A stretch of 64,000 nt of DNA, taken from Onchocerca lupi. Taxonomy: Eukaryota; Nematoda; Chromadorea; Rhabditida; Onchocercidae. The stretch's first letter is position 1, and every line of letters begins with the position of its first letter. This document shows, in pieces, positions 47,608-63,021 of this stretch. The translations under genes were made by a program, and so were the position numbers. Under the pieces are notes generated by a model. The model saw only the letters and a program-made list of their open reading frames with translations. It made no database searches and was not told where the DNA came from. Location of the stretch: positions 1 through 64,000 of the forward strand of contig JAOVVO010000244.1 of assembly GCA_028564675.1 (NCBI GenBank), read 5' to 3'.

Positions 47608-50600
47608 TTTCAGAAAAATAGTCTTGCTTAAATTTTTTGATAATTTCAATTTTAAATCGTATTGTTTTTTGACAAAAACCCTGAAAAAAACTTAATAAAA
47701 GCGAAACTTCAGAGATGTCGTCATATGAAATGCGAACATTGGTTGGTGCATTTTTTCATGCCTAAAAAGACACCTGTCATATATATATATAACTTATCTA
47801 GCTCACAAAAATAAATTGTTATCTCATTTCCAAATGATATGAGTGCATCTGAAAAAAGAAATCTGATCATAAAGAAATTGGTCACAAAGAAAAAAAAGGA
47901 ATCTGATCGGAAAGAAATTACTCAGATTTTTGCGAAAGATCAAGATTATTACATGTAATGCAGAACATTTTTGGTTAAATACATTTAATGTATATAAAGC
48001 TAAAACAAAATATTCCAGATAATTGCTAAAAATACGGTCTAGATTTACTAACATAAAAAAGCTCCGGATGAAGCCCGAATTTCTAATCTGAAATGAAGTT
48101 TGAGAAAAATTACTTTAAGAAAAAAATTAGAAAAAATTAGAAAAAAAATTTTTTTGATGTTTTAACAATTTTTTTTTAGAATGATACAAAAAACCATGAA
48201 TTACTTTGAGTATTTTTCTCGATAAATTGATAGATCTTAAAACAACTTTAGTTTAATTTCAATTAATCTGTTTACAGCCGAAGATTTCACGAATTATTAA
48301 TCCTAGCAGGGAAAGTGGATGAAGTACAAAGTCTTCTCTTTTATCTCTAATCCTCCAAACTTAGGATTTGAGTAATAAGATTTAGTCCAAATATATGATG
48401 CATTATACAGGAAGTCATAAGTTTTCCTTTTTCTCCTTCCCTTTGTTTATTTCATTTTCCTCTTAAATAATTATGTATTGCAGAAACATATGCTGCTAAT
48501 TTTCAGATTACAAATTGGAATCTAATCGATAATGTTTCGGTATTCGAATCTGAAACAAGTGACTATGATATCACTCCCAAACATCGAAAAGTGTTTTTTT
48601 GATGTCTCGCCAGAATTCAGGAAGCTATAATAAATCAAGCTGAAAGCAAGTATCAATCAGTAACCATAACTTTTTTTGTGCAAGTTAGGTTTTGAGAACT
48701 GTTTTGGAGCTTCTTCTTTCTCCAACAGCTGAAAACCAATTATGGTCACTTGTCAAATACAATTCATATATCACCATTCAAGAAATGATTTCTTGTTGTT
48801 AAGTGGGAAAAAAGCGAAATTTTAATCAAAAACTTCTTCAATAGTCGATGAACAATGCAACATTCATTTATTTGAATTTTTTTTTGCTTTTCCAGTTTGT
48901 TCTAAATATTGAGTAATCGTTAATTGACTGACGCTAAATCCTTTGGGAACTTCTCTCGTAGTTGCAAGAGGCCAATTTCGATGTATGTGCTCAATTGACC
49001 AATGTCAACTTCCGATATTCGATGATTACACTTCTCATTTCAAGATTCTCGTCTCTCTCGCAAAATTTCTTGAACGAGAACTTTTCATTACACATCGTCA
49101 GCAGTTTGGCCAATTGCGCCATTTATATTGAAAGTTGTTTCCGTCGCTTTATGATTCATTTTAAAGTTAAGTAAAAAGATTCAAATTTGCAATTTTTCTA
49201 ATATAAATTCCTAAACCTAAAATAGATTTAAATAGTTGACTTTCTTTTTTTTTTTCATACAGTACTCTTCCTCTCTTCTTTTTTTAAATAGCTCATCATG
49301 TTAATTAAATGTCTTCCTATGAGAGTCCATAAAAAGAGCTCTATAAATAATACTCTTTCCTAATTAATTGCTCCATGATACCAGTATCTTACAATCACTA
49401 GTTTTGGATAACGGGAAGCTCTGCCAAAATGACTGTTTAAAGAGTGAAAATAGAAGTTGAAGGGATCACAAGTTTGGAAAGAAAAAATCGAGAATACGAA
49501 ATAAGAAATGAGCATTAAAATAAATATTTGTAGTCATTTGAGAATGTGCCGCAATATAAAGCAGCCAAATTCAAGAATGCAAAAATTGCAATTATTTTTG
49601 CATCAAATTGGTATATGACTTCTAATCATTTTCTGAATTAGTAATCAATATAGGAAGTGATAAAATTTTTAAAAATAATGCAATAAACGATGCATGTTAT
49701 CATCCCTAGTAAAAAGAATTCACATCTTGCAAATCTTCATCAAAGATAGCTCTAATGATTGTCGTCAGAGGAGATAAAAATAGGGAATAATAATCCATTA
49801 TTCCATAATCAACAATCTTCAAGAATTTTCCTCTTTAGAATACAGGTTGTTAAACGCCTCATGAATTCTGATAAATTTTCGCGCTTCATCTTTGGGGCAT
49901 CAATTTTGAAACAAACATCGATATAAGAGAAAGAAATTAATCAAGTTATCGTAACAAAGAATTGCTTCGAATGTTTATTAATTTCCTATGGTAACATTTG
50001 CATGGTGCAATACTAATCCGGAATATTGAAATTGTTCGTGATAAAATCCAAGTATCGGAATATTACACAAACTTGTAATTGCATTATTTTGTCTTTCTGT
50101 GTAGTTGAATATTTAATAACATTTTACTTAATAGCATTTTTTATTTCGATATAATGAGAGGGCAATTAGATTTTATGTATTCTCATTTCGACTTTCAATT
50201 CTAAAAATTGAAATTCAACAGCATTCGAGATATAGTTTTTATTAGATGGCAATATCTAGAGAATATAATTTAAACAGACTTGATGAACTTTATTTTCAAC
50301 AAAAACTTGCAGTACTCGGAAAAATCAAAATTAATGAATAGGAAATACGAAAGTGCAAATATGCAAACAGTGCAAAATGATTAAGTTCGTTTTTTTTTTA
50401 TCAGTATTGCGGTTGTTTATAGTAACAATAGAAATAAACAACATTTTGGCTGCTAAGTATTGTGAAACTCTGCAGAATTATCTGTATATATTTGTAATCT
50501 TTCTAGCTAAATGATTAAGAAATGGTAACTAATAAGAAAATATTTAAAACTTGAAACATTTTTCTATATGGTTTTTGTAACTACCTTAGTTTTATGCTAT

Positions 50601-53600
50601 GATTCGATTAAACATTAAATTAACCTGTTAGATGCTAGAATTATTCATTTAAGAAGGAAAAAGACAATCCTTAGATAATTCTAGTCTAGTCGAAATTCCT
50701 CTCTCTTTCCCATTTCATTCTAAAAATTTTAATATTTTTTGTTATTTATAAAAGTCCTCTGAAGAAACTCATGGAAACACTGAAGTGTTCAGTCGACGGC
50801 TAATTCTCTCAGCGAGAACGAATGGTATCATATTTTAACTGATGTTATCGTTCTTCTGGAATAAGGGAATACATTATTCCGAACAAGATGATTAGCGGCA
50901 TAAGAAAATAGCTGAATATGTTATCATCAACAGAAAAAGCGTGGTGATATTTGGCATCATAACATAAAACTATGAAATTCATTTCTTTCTCGGAAGGAAA
51001 GCTTTTTAGATCGTGTCGTTTAAAAAAATTTTTTCCATTTTTTTGCATGCCAGGAGCTTTCAGAATAATTGTTCTTTAATTATATTGACTCTATGACGAT
51101 GGATAAAAGCCAGAAATGAGAAAATCCATTGATTTATTGAATGGTCAATGCATTTCTAACATTTACTTTTCAAATCATTTAAATGCAGTTTGTACTTCCG
51201 TACTTTTATTTTATAGGTATTCTATTTTCTCTTCTTTATAATCTCGAATTGTTTATCTTAAAACCAATCTTATTTCATTGTCATCTGCTGACCATTTAAA
51301 GTTAATGATTTAAACACTAACTGATGAGAACTCTTATGGTTCAATGTTCCAATTCTTAAGCAAATCGGGAAACAATGCAGATCTGAAGTGAAATCAACGA
51401 CTATTTTCAATTTACAAAAGAATGCCGTGCTGACAGTATTTCACTTCTAGAAAGGAAAGTGACATTGAAAGTAAATGTGGACAGGGCGGGATTCAAAATT
51501 AAATTGGCAATTGTGCTTTTCAGAAGAGATCATCCCAAATTTTGCTGGAAAACTCTTGGTTAATTTGAAAAATAAAAAGTTTTTAATGATAACGTAATTT
51601 TCTAAATACAATTGTTCTCATCACATTATTTCGTAATTTTTCGATAATAAGCAGTTGGCTGCGTATAATTGGATTGTTGTTCTCTGTACTCGTATCATTA
51701 AATGAACAGAGCAAATAATCTAGCTAAAATGTAAATAACACCTTATGAAGCCAAATTATTTGCTCTATTCATGTTGATTATATCAAAATGATGAAATAAC
51801 AATCATAAATTTGTCTAACAATAAAATTTACTATCTAAGAATTGATTTGTATCTCTGTTATTAATCAAAGATATCTCATACATCGAGCAGTTCCAAAATT
51901 TTACTGGGTCGAATTTGTTGGAAATGATTTGACACTGCCGCAGTTTTTGGAATCTGGAAAGAATGCATAGTTTAAGAAAAATGATGAACATTTAATAGCT
52001 CAGTCCCTGAATCTTTTTACGGAAAATAAATCCCATTTCTATTCTGAATAGGCAGCATAATTCATAATTCATTCTAAAATTCTTTTCCTGAAAAATCTTC
52101 AAACAATGAAAAGGATCTCTCAGTCCGAATTTTTTTGGCCAAGAATGACTTGAAAAGGGTCGTTTTGTCAACAAAAATGTAGTAATCTTTCATGAATTTA
52201 GAATTCTTTATAGATTACACACTATTAATGTAATGTCTTTATATAATTTCAACGAAAAGACTGGTTCAAAAAAAGGAACTTAGTCTGAATTAAGGAAAAC
52301 AGGAATGGGAATAAATGGGCACTATGATACTTTCGAAATTGTCATGATCATCAGTACTTGAAAAATTTAGCCAGGTATTTCTGTAATTTACTTTTAGAAT
52401 GTTTTCATCATATTAATGTTTTCGAAAAGTTTCGTTATATCATTCACCGAAAAAGAATCAAAGAATATATGTTTATAATTCATCACTTATTAATTCTAAA
52501 CAGCTAGCGTTAGATCTTATTTAAATTGCTATTATCGATTAGATACAAAATTATTTCATTTTCATAAAAAATTTTATTCATTTTTTGCATGAATAAGATT
52601 TCTATGATTTTAAAATGAAATTTCTGCATTATTATCGTAAACAGAGCGTAGTGCAATGTGCTGAAATTAAGACAATCATGTCAAGAAATGCAGACTCGCC
52701 TGATATGGTTGTTGATTAACAAACTCTTCCTTTATCAGGCAAAATTTTCACGGTAATTTTTCATAAACAATAAATACCATTCAAAATATTCACATTCAAA
52801 CAGCATGTTTTCCAATTCCAAAGCATGGCTATTCCTAGCGTTCGAATTGATTGATAATATTTTTTCATTTTTTTTTTTCTGTTTCATTTGCTAATCTCAA
52901 AATCATTATTATTAAAATGCAAGTTTCATTTGTTAAATGTAAGTTGTTTTCAGACTTCCACGCTCAATGTAAGTTGTTTCTAGACGTTTTATTGTTCAAT
53001 AATTTAAATATCACTTTATTAAAAGTGAGAAAAAAAGAGAACTGAGATTTATACGCATTTCAGCTCAGTGATTTTATTGATGCGAAGAAAACAATTATTG
53101 TGAATGAAATTAACTTAGCAGATTTCCATAACTGTCAGTAATCTCTATTCTTTTGCATCTCTTTTCATTTGCAAATAGCTTAGGCAAGATAGATTGCAAG
53201 TCTTTCAATCTCACATAATTCTTTCAAGCAAATATTTATCTTACATGAAGAAAATCAGTTATAAAATATTTTGATATGATGATTTTGTAAAAACTTTGAG
53301 TGCCAAAATTAAATTCTCATTATTAATTAAGAAATTGCAATTCACTTAACAGAAAAAAGAAGCAAGTATCTCATTTTCAATTACACCCCATCAAGAAAAT
53401 GACAAAAAAAGCAAAAATATTAAACAAAACTTACCTAACTTTTACAGGATACCCATGCATTTCAAATATACTTTTCAGAGATATTTTATGACTAAGAACC
53501 TAAGATTAATGATACGATTAACAAAGATGTAGAAAAATTGCAGTATTTGTGCCTGTGAAATAAAATTGTCATTTTTTTCAAAAGATTTATGAGTTAAGAA

Positions 53601-56220
53601 CTACTTATTTTCCAAAAAGATCATGAATAAAATTCCTCACCAAAATTGTAGTCTTAGCGCAAATATAAAATGTGTAATTAGCGACTAAACGGCTGAAGCT
53701 TATGAATCAAATTCTGTATACATTTTTTAAAGAAATGCGAATTGAAAGTAAATCATTGAAAGTGAATCATACAAGCGAATGATAGAAAAAAATAATTTGT
53801 AAATATTTCGCTATATTTCAAATTTATTGGATGCGGAAGTATAAGATGAATGAAGACTGAGAAATTGCAAATGAACTGACCGAATATTAATCCAAATAAG
53901 GAAATTGAATTCAATATCTTAGTATCCTTTTACGCTTCTAAAACTAAAATCTTATCATTTATTTACAAATCTTCAAATTTTCGATCACGAGAATGATATG
54001 CTATGGAAAAATTTCCTATAGATCATGAAGCCTTGGATGTTTCGATTCAATGTTTTGTCTTCAATAGAGTTTGTTGACCAATTGTTCATTATACAAGATG
54101 AAATTGTTGAAACTCAATGTCTTTGTAAAAAGTGTCGGGAAAATAAATTTGTGAAAGAGAAGACTTCCCTGAGAATATCCAAGTAATCTAATCACTGGGC
54201 ATTCTTTCTTTTGTTGCTTGTAGAAAAAAGTAATTAATGCTCCTCGATTGTCGACTGCTATGTTGATTCGAGTCAAATTGTCACTGTGATCGTTTTAGAA
54301 AATTGTTGTGAAAAACTCTGCTGTAGAAAAAAATTTTTATTGGTCCAAAAGCCGAATCCTTTAAATCCCTTCGGAGTTCCTCCTTCTCATCTGATCTCCA
54401 ACGTGTGGCCTCATGACTGATTGACTTCGCTTTGTTGATTGATGCGTAACGTTTGGGCAGTAATTGTGTTTATCGTTTTGGCAGGAAACAGGTTTATCGG
54501 CTTATTGGTTTATCAGCTTGTTGATCCATTTTAAACTGTTTTCATTCTTCTTGATCTTTAACACTCTTTGCTTACATTAATTATTTATTCTTGATTTTTC
54601 CCACGAAAGGAATCAACATGATAATTGCACCGAAAGCCTCTGAAAAGGAGCGATGGATGAGATTTTTAATCACTTTTCTGTTTTCGTTCCTCGTCTTCCA
54701 TTTTTCCCAATGCAAGATTTTCAATACAGATAGGCCGAATAAAAGCATCGTTTATACATGTTCTTCTGCAACCCAGTGGATCTGCTGAATCTTTAGTCGA
54801 GAAGAATGAAAGCTAGGAAAAATCTCGGAAGTTGAAGAGGAAATAATTGAAATAAAAAAGTCCATTTTTTCTCTTTAATCTCAACTTTTCTGGATAAGAG
54901 TGAGATTTCCAGATGAGTAAATAAGCTAGTTGATCATTATGACACAATTTTCTAAGTTTTATTAATCACTGATATCGATCTGTCAGTTTACCAATTCGGT
55001 GCACTCGGAATTCTCTGAAACTATTATTAGCAGAAGATTTTTGAAATATCTTTATGATCTTAACACACTTCTCTCCCTCTTCGCACTAAACTTTTCTGCT
55101 GAAAATTCCGTTCCATTAAAATAAGAAAAATTGAGAAGAGCCGGGTTTTTCTATATTGCAGTAAAAATGGAACATGATCGCCACAGTCGACTGCCATTAA
55201 AATTTATTCATAAAGAATTCATAGCTGTTACCAATTTCATTTAATCTAAACTAATTTCAGGTACCAGGTTATTAAAATTAATTAAATTGAAAAATTTAAC
55301 GAAAAAATGATATCATTTTTGATATAATATAAAAATTTATATGCAGCATTTACACATGAAATATACTTGTAGTATTTTTATGTGCTTTAATTAACAAAAA
55401 ATAAGGTCAAAAAATCTTGAGTACTATGCTTCTTATGGCAATTTTTCAAAATGAACTACATGATAAATTATCCTCCAAAGGATTTTGAAGGCTTTTAAAT
55501 AATTTGGAACATGTCTTAAATAATTTGCAAGTAAGGGATATCATTTGTAATACAGAATGTATTTGGTGATCAAAGATTTCTCATCCAAAATCATTTTACT
55601 GTGTCATTTTATTATTAAATATTGACTACTTTATAAGTGTCTTAAAGTAACCAATTTTTTGATCTGCTTTAAAACTACGCAAACAATGTCAACATTGCTT
55701 TCAAAACTTATCCTCTTTCATTCTCCTTATATGTGTTAAAATTCCTAAACTATTTAGCTGCTTCAGATTTCTTCATTGCAGAAATTTTTATGCATATCAA
55801 TATAATCGCAATTACATAATTTCATAGCTATTCGAAGATCAAACTATCTCGTGAAAGTTTTTATTTAAAAAAGTACATATTCAACATTTTAAATGACTAA
55901 CCCTCTTAACTTTGTTCAGATCGAAATGAGGTATACAAAGATATAAATAATAGTGGGTTTGATTCATTAAAATTTAAATAATTTCAAGAAGTGATGATTT
56001 CAATGATCTAAACTATTTGATGATGATCTGTGCAATACTTTCAAATGCAAAAATTATACATCAAACGTAAGTTGCAATTAACAACGATTTACTAACAAAT
56101 ATTAAAGGAAATAAAATGTGATATTGACGATTCTATCAGTTGACTGCTTGAAACATTGATTTTTCTGAGTTGAAAATTTACATTTGAGCATAATCTTGAG
56201 TGCTTTCAATCATTTCACAA
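47608..56220. other. 8.6 kb stretch with no recognisable gene
   Basis: It contains the upstream region of the neuropeptide gene and the 3' flank of the acyltransferase gene. ORFs at 48943-49174, 50845-51048, 52851-53045, 54061-54276 and 54591-54788 have no recognised motif and show no splice-compatible homologous exons. A short (AT)n lies near 47780-47792. Neuronal genes often have large regulatory flanks, so this may be regulatory, which is inference. Confidence 0.5.
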
Positions 56221-59200
56221 TTAGCTGGACATATTAATATTACTATTTTCTTGCTCGCCCGTTATTCGTGACTTTTCTTTGTAATAATTTCGTATAGATT
56301 GTTCTATGTTCAGTAATGGAAATTCAGAAAGCAATGAGATTTGAAAAGCAAAGAAATAAGCAATAAATAGGTTGAGTAGCGCAATAAAGAGCATTTCATA
56401 TTTGGTTTCGTAGTGATAAGGAAAACTGATTTGTAAATACGATCCAAATATTATGGGCAAATGAATGAGATAAACCTGTAATGTTGAATAAAATGATCAT
56501 TAAATTAATTAGTTCAATCCATTCACATATATCTTATAGTACGATAGACTGATTCAACCATTAAAAAAAAGAAAAAAAAAGACATGAAAATAATTCATAA
56601 TGATTATATGCATACTTCGTTTTATATAAGTAAAATCATCTTACCGTGTAGCACAATGTAGAAAGTGGTAAAAATAATTTAGAACTCAGAAATGTATTAA
56701 TGAAGCTACCATATCCATTTTGACAAGCATAAATTAGCCAAGCTATAGCAATGGCGAATGTTGTGCGATGAAGCGCTCCATAAATTAGATAATAAAATTC
56801 CCATTTCAAATTCTGCAAGTGTCAAATCAAACTCATAAAAATAATACCATTTTCTATTCATGCACAAACTTTTTCTCTATTCTTATGACTCGCTTTTTTT
56901 AGATACAAAGAAATACTTGAAAACTTACGATTAAAACAGGATAGAGACCATACACACTGATAAAAGCAAAAAAAATCGCCAAAATCCAACCACAGGCAAC
57001 AAAAGTGGCCGAATGTCGTTTGTCATAAAGTTCCCTGGCTTGGATTTCAGCCAGATGATAACCGAGCAATAAGCCAATAATATATGGTGCAGCACGATAC
57101 TGAGGTTTGATATACATCATCGCATACTGCTTTAATTGAAAAAAAAATTGAATTTCATAGAAAAATATAATAGGTAGGTACAAAATTTTGGTACCACCGT
57201 ACCATTTATATCAGATAAGAATCAGCTGTTATCATATCATATATTATGAAGCATACAAACTCTTTTTGTTCTTCATTTTTACACATCACTTTTTTTTCCA
57301 CAATCCTTCTCATGCATGCATTCATTTGAAACAATTCTCAATTTAGCAAATCATGGCTTTAGGATGAATAAAGCAAATGCTACCTCAATCAATGGAAAAA
57401 ATCGAATTCTTACTTTGGAATGTGAAATGAGACATTATCACCTCAAATCATTCAAAATATATTCCGCATACTCGGATATTTTTCCCCTTTTTAATCCATC
57501 CTAATCCTTCAAAAAACCAAGTGACAAAAATCTTATATCAGAAACATTACGAGGAATAGATGCACAAACCTCCATAAAATTCGAATTATAGATAGGAGGT
57601 GTGTTCCAACCAAGTTGCGTTGGTGGCATATTGTAAACAAACATTACATAAGCTCGACCTGCATTTGATAAGGCTATGCAAAAGATGGATAACAGATAGC
57701 CTCGATTCTGATTTCGAGCAAGCGCTAATAAAAATATGGGAGAAAAGAGATAAAAAATAAATTCGGTGCTTATATACCTGAAACTAATTAATAAAGTTTT
57801 AAGGGCCATGATATTATGCATTCATTAATTTATCATGCATTCATTAATTGACAATAAGGCGGATGCAATAATTGAAATCTGGATCTGGAAGACATAGCAG
57901 GAATGAACTCAGAGATTTCTTAAGCATCAAAGCATTATTTTGATAAAATGGTAGAATTTTCTCGTAATTTTTACCAAAAAAAAAAATTTTTTTTTAAAAA
58001 TCTATCAATCAGATGGTCAATGATTTCACATTAAGGCCAATTCGATCGAAATAGATAGATTACCTACCATGCCCATCTCATGCAACGATGTTCAAATAAA
58101 CTGGCAATGAGTAGCAAATTTTGCCAACAATATTTGGAGCACTGTACATTGTGATCAATTTCAGGCCATAACTCTCGATAAAATAGACTATTGAAGAAAT
58201 ATACTACGAACAGAGTACAACAATAAGCTGGCCATAAACGGATAATTCGATGCACATAGAAATTCAACCAAAACTTCAAAGATGTCCATGTTGGCTTCGT
58301 GTCTAAATTCAAATCGATTTCAAACAATTAATTAATTTATCTGATTTGTTGCAATATATCACAATTTGATACGATAAGCGTGTGATGGGAGTATGTTCTC
58401 AGCAATATTTCAGTGTGTTTTTTTTTTATATAATTTTTCTCGAAACTTGCAATTTGATAAATACTTACTCATTTGCTTGTATTGCTGGAAAAATCCATAT
58501 GCATTCACTGTTCCTCCAAGCACGAAAAATACATCGACGGAAAGGAAAAAGTTTGCAAGCCACTGATTAGCAAAATCATCAGCGATATCATGATAATATT
58601 CGTCAACATTTTCAGTATATGGCTGAAATATGCCAAGCTGTAAGAAGTTTGAAATACATCTATAATAAAAAACTAAAACTTTTCATGGAATGAATGGATT
58701 TAAAGAAATTTACAATGTCCATAAAGGATTTGAAAATATGAAATGTTAAAAGGCACAGGAAAATTTGAATAATAGATCTCAGTTTCAAACTAATAAATGA
58801 ATAAAAAAATTCAAATCAGATTTTCCAAAAAAAAATTTCAATATTTCTTTAGAACAACGAACAGCAACAAAAGCAAACATATGACCAATGACAATCCAGA
58901 TCATAGTTAAAAATCGTATACCAAACATACAAGTAATAACTTTTGAACGATTTTTCGGCGCTCTGAATATCATACGGATATTTTGCTTGGCCGAAAATGC
59001 AAGAAATATTTTCTCTGATATAGTTCTAAAATCAAAAATTCAATGATCTGAGTAATTCTTTCAGAATAAAACTATTTGCACTGGAACTTAATCATATCAG
59101 AAACAAGAAATCAATAACTTTGAAAGAAATCAATAATTTTCAATTCTTGTTGCTTCATAGAAATATTAAATAAAATACTATTCTACTGTTAAACAGAAAA

Positions 59201-60729
59201 CATACTTTGCTTCAGATTTATATTTAATTTGATAAATTGTTGAGAGAAAGACAATTGTCCATAGTAATATAATGAATAATAGCATAAAAATGGGCTGTGA
59301 TTCCTGCCACCATTGCTTTTGACGACGAGAATCAATACAGGTTGAAACTGATCTATTATTTTCTGGTAATTCAATTCCCAGCGTCTTCTCGTAAATATTC
59401 CAAAACTTAAAATTTATTACTAAAATTTGAAATGGCAAAAATTTTTTTCTCAATGTAGAAAAAATCAAAGAAATTAAAGATTGATAAAAGATGCTTTTGT
59501 TTTTTCGCTATTCGACTATTTTTTTCATTTCAATTTTGAGTTTGTGGTAATTTTCTCGTCATTTGTACTTAAGAATTCGCCGTAATATTATATTAGACTA
59601 TTCCTAAATCATTTTTAAAAAATTTTTCCAGTCTAAAATGTAGAATTTGATTTTTTTAAAATACAGTCGATAATACCTTATATTGTTCCTTTGAACATAT
59701 CGTTGGAAAGCAAACTGTATGTGCAACAGATCTATATTGCTTTGGATCATAGCGATAACAGAATGTTGTTGGAGTTTTGGAAGCTAAAAAATGTTCTCCA
59801 GCTAATTTGAAGCAATGCATCATTCGAAATTGCTGTAAAAACAATCGCTTCAAGAAGATGCAAAGAATATTTATTTTTGAATTAACTCAAAATGTCTAAT
59901 TTCTGAATTCATAAAAATTTGCTATGCGAGCCGTGAAAAACTTTGATGATAATGAATATGTGATAAAGAATATGCATTAAATTCAGAGAGCGAAATTTTA
60001 TTTATATTGAGAGTATGAAAATATATTCAAGTATAAGTATATTTTGCAATATATGCCATATTGTCAAAGAGCATTAAAAATAACTAACAAATCTGCTATC
60101 TGTGAAAAATTCATTAGATCTGCCATGCCCAAATGTTGTGTAAAATTCTTTCAGTGCACTTAATGGAGTTAGGCTGGAATTCTGATAAGCATTGACCTGG
60201 AAATAACCTTTTCAATGGATGACTAACCAAAATATACCATTCCATGAAGAAATCTATAATAGGAATGCATGATAGCAATGTCAGAAAATGTTTGATTCAT
60301 TTGAATTTTTATTGCTTTATAGAATCGCTTTGTAACGACACAGCGAACATTGGCTTATAACGAATGTTGGTCTCTTTGTTCGCTCAATCTATTTAATTAA
60401 AAATTTGTCTTGAAAATCATTGAAGAGCAGAGAATTGAAAGATCCAATTAAATAATTCTAAGCCATTAAAATATTTCACAATAATGGAAATTTCGGGATA
60501 TTTCAATTGCTAAATATTATTAAAAATCACTGCTATGATCCTATGCAATTGGAGTGCAAAATGCAATTCTTACTACTTTCACTAAATGCCGAGAACAGCG
60601 AGGTGATAGCGAAGAGATTAGTTCCTCCTCGATATATCGTTTGGCCAAAATATCATCAGTTTGACTGATAACTATAACCAATTCGACGATTATAAGAATC
60701 ATGGCGCTTATCTCAATTGAAAGTTGCAT
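56221..60729 (-). CDS. NRF-6-like membrane acyltransferase (NRF domain plus acyltransferase 3)
   Basis: Eleven exons in transcript order: 60729-60574, 60196-60089, 59832-59677, 59405-59206, 59025-58863, 58637-58469, 58302-58068, 57777-57570, 57129-56929, 56812-56645, 56475-56221; 672 residues. An N-terminal signal-like helix (ILIIVELVIVI) is followed by a luminal NRF domain with paired cysteines (RCSRHL, CFKLAGE, CYRYD, CFPTIC). The acyltransferase 3 part shows KVITCMFGIRFLTMIWIVIG with the family His next (GHMFAF), LSVDVFFVLGGT, HRIIRLWPAY, RWAWYISTEFIFYLFSPIF, YIKPQYRAAPYIIGLLLGYH and about ten membrane helices. C. elegans relatives (nrf-6, ndg-4, oac genes) act in the intestine or hypodermis in lipid and drug uptake and yolk transport. 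The exact paralogue cannot be named. The exon 5 donor (GTTCGT at 58857) and the acceptors TTTTAAG (exon 4) and TTAAAG (exon 9) are weak but phase-consistent. Confidence 0.88.
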
Positions 60730-63021
60730 ATTTGCTGCAAAAAAAAGTGTAGTAAATTTTATTAAAATAATATTTTTTAAACAATGATAGTCATTTCAAG
60801 TTATCATCGATATTCTTAACCTTACTGATAACCATCTTTATTCCTATCAACAACTATCAGCAACACAATAAAATTTGCAAATTCGTAAGAATTAAATATG
60901 TGGTGATGTATGAGGCGTAATAATGCAGTGGCAGAAAGTTGATAATGGCGAGAAGAATGAAATGCATTGTTTAAATTGTAATGGGTGCATAGCTACCCTT
61001 ATGTGTCTTCTTCATGAGAACTGGAAATGATCGGACTGAGAATAATGAATGGATGACTTGGAGCAGTAATACAGCTACTCCTCATTATACCCGATTTAAT
61101 GATTTTAACTATTTTTGAAGCAATTTTAAATAGTTTACAATGAATGAGAAGAATGTCTGGCATAACATTACTATGTTTCAAAAATCATGCAAGTTGTCCT
61201 GTTGAATTTCGCCAACATTTAGTTATTTTAATTCCAATATAACATGAAACTAGCGATCGTTCGTCACAAGTTCCAGAATCCTTTGTTGCTTCCAGCTTGT
61301 CTATGTAACGATTAATGCCATTGAAGCAAATAAAAAACTGCTAGTCATTTTTGAATTCAATGTATCACGAGTTGACAGACCAAGTTGCGGATAAAAGGGA
61401 AGACACCATGTCAAACATCTGCACTGATTCGAAACTCATGAATCATGAAATGACACTCACAATATTCCCAATAACCTGTCAATCTGCTTGTGCTTCCCAT
61501 GGCATAAAATTAAAAGTAATGGAATTTATTATTCGTTCAATAGTTGGTGGGGAAAAGAAAACGAGAAACTGAGCAATAAAATATGCCACATCTTGGAAAA
61601 CAGAAAATTAACAAATAAATTGTTATTTTAATATTAGAATTATATAAAAATTAAAATTATTTTAATATATCTTCGAATTTAATATTGAGGCGAAAATTCG
61701 TCTGTTTTACTGCAACTATGATTTTGGAGCAGCTTAAAGTGTTCAAAGATTACCTTCAACTCAAACATCTGAAAACTGTTCGCAACTATTTTTAATTGTA
61801 TCAGAAAATAACAAAATAATTTTATTAAACGACAATTATTTGGAACAAATATTTCTTTCTAAAAAATGCAGTATTTATGTTGAAAAATTACAACGAGAAA
61901 TTTGTTCCATATCCGAATAAATGATTCGTTTCATTCTGTTACATTATTCATTTCATCCTATATTTTTAGTTGTAACTTCCAGATTGCAAGGAACCGACTG
62001 TGAAATAACAATTACAATAACAGAGATCAAAGATATTCAAAGAAAAGTGACAATACCTCAGAAATCATGAGAAATAAAAAAAAAAAAATTTTGAGATGAT
62101 ACTGTGAATTATTGCTTTTTAATAATATTATTGATTATTGGTTTCAAAATAAACTTATATATTTCAAGACAGAAATGTTTTCAATTTGTTTTTTACATTC
62201 AATTTATTTCGTTTGAAATAATATAATTATGAGTATTACTATTGCAATATATCAGCAAGGAGATTATAAGCCCAAAATGTCATTTTTCATATTCTGAACC
62301 TTCAAGTTTTCAATTTTTATGTTTTGAGTAAAAAACTTATAAAATGCACAAATTTAAGGGAAAATGTTGAAAAATTACAGCATCAAACTATTCTAAAATT
62401 CTTGATTTGATAGTATGATGCTGTGCTAATTAAACATTATTTAAAAACATAAAGACAACAGAAGTTGAAGATTCAGCATATGGGGAATCACATGAACAAT
62501 GAGTGGAAAGGATTCATGATATGCTTATACTTGAAATGCTCGAAACGCTAAGCAGAACTTATGCAAGCAGGCAAACAGTTCTATTTTAGAAAATATTTCA
62601 AACATATCAGGATATCTTAAAATATATAATTTTCATGCAATTTCTGATTAGAAAGGAAAAATTTTGGAACTGAGTTGGCCGATGAGTGTAATATAAGTAT
62701 AAGAACATGAAATATCAAAGATTTCGATAATTTTAGTACATATTTACTATGTTGATGATTAAGTCTATCAGCTATTATTATCACAAAAGAGATCAGGAGA
62801 CGGAACCATGTTATGTGATATACACAATCAAAAAGTTTCCTATTGTATGCAAACTATTAACAGAAATGTTGTTTCAAGGCGCTTCAAGGTGAATTTCAAT
62901 TACCATTCATTAAAAATTCTAATATAACTATGAAACAACGACTGGTAAACAATGAATCATTGAAATACATGAAATTTGACTAGGCATTTTAAATAATATA
63001 CGAAATTCAAACACAGTGAAG
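60730..63021. other. Intergenic stretch, no gene recognised
   Basis: Lies between the 5' end of the acyltransferase gene and the 3' end of the neprilysin gene. The acyltransferase ATG is preceded within six bases by a TTTTTTTGCAG acceptor. ORFs at 60999-61181 and 61351-61572 have no recognised features. An A run is at about 62077-62089. Confidence 0.55.
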
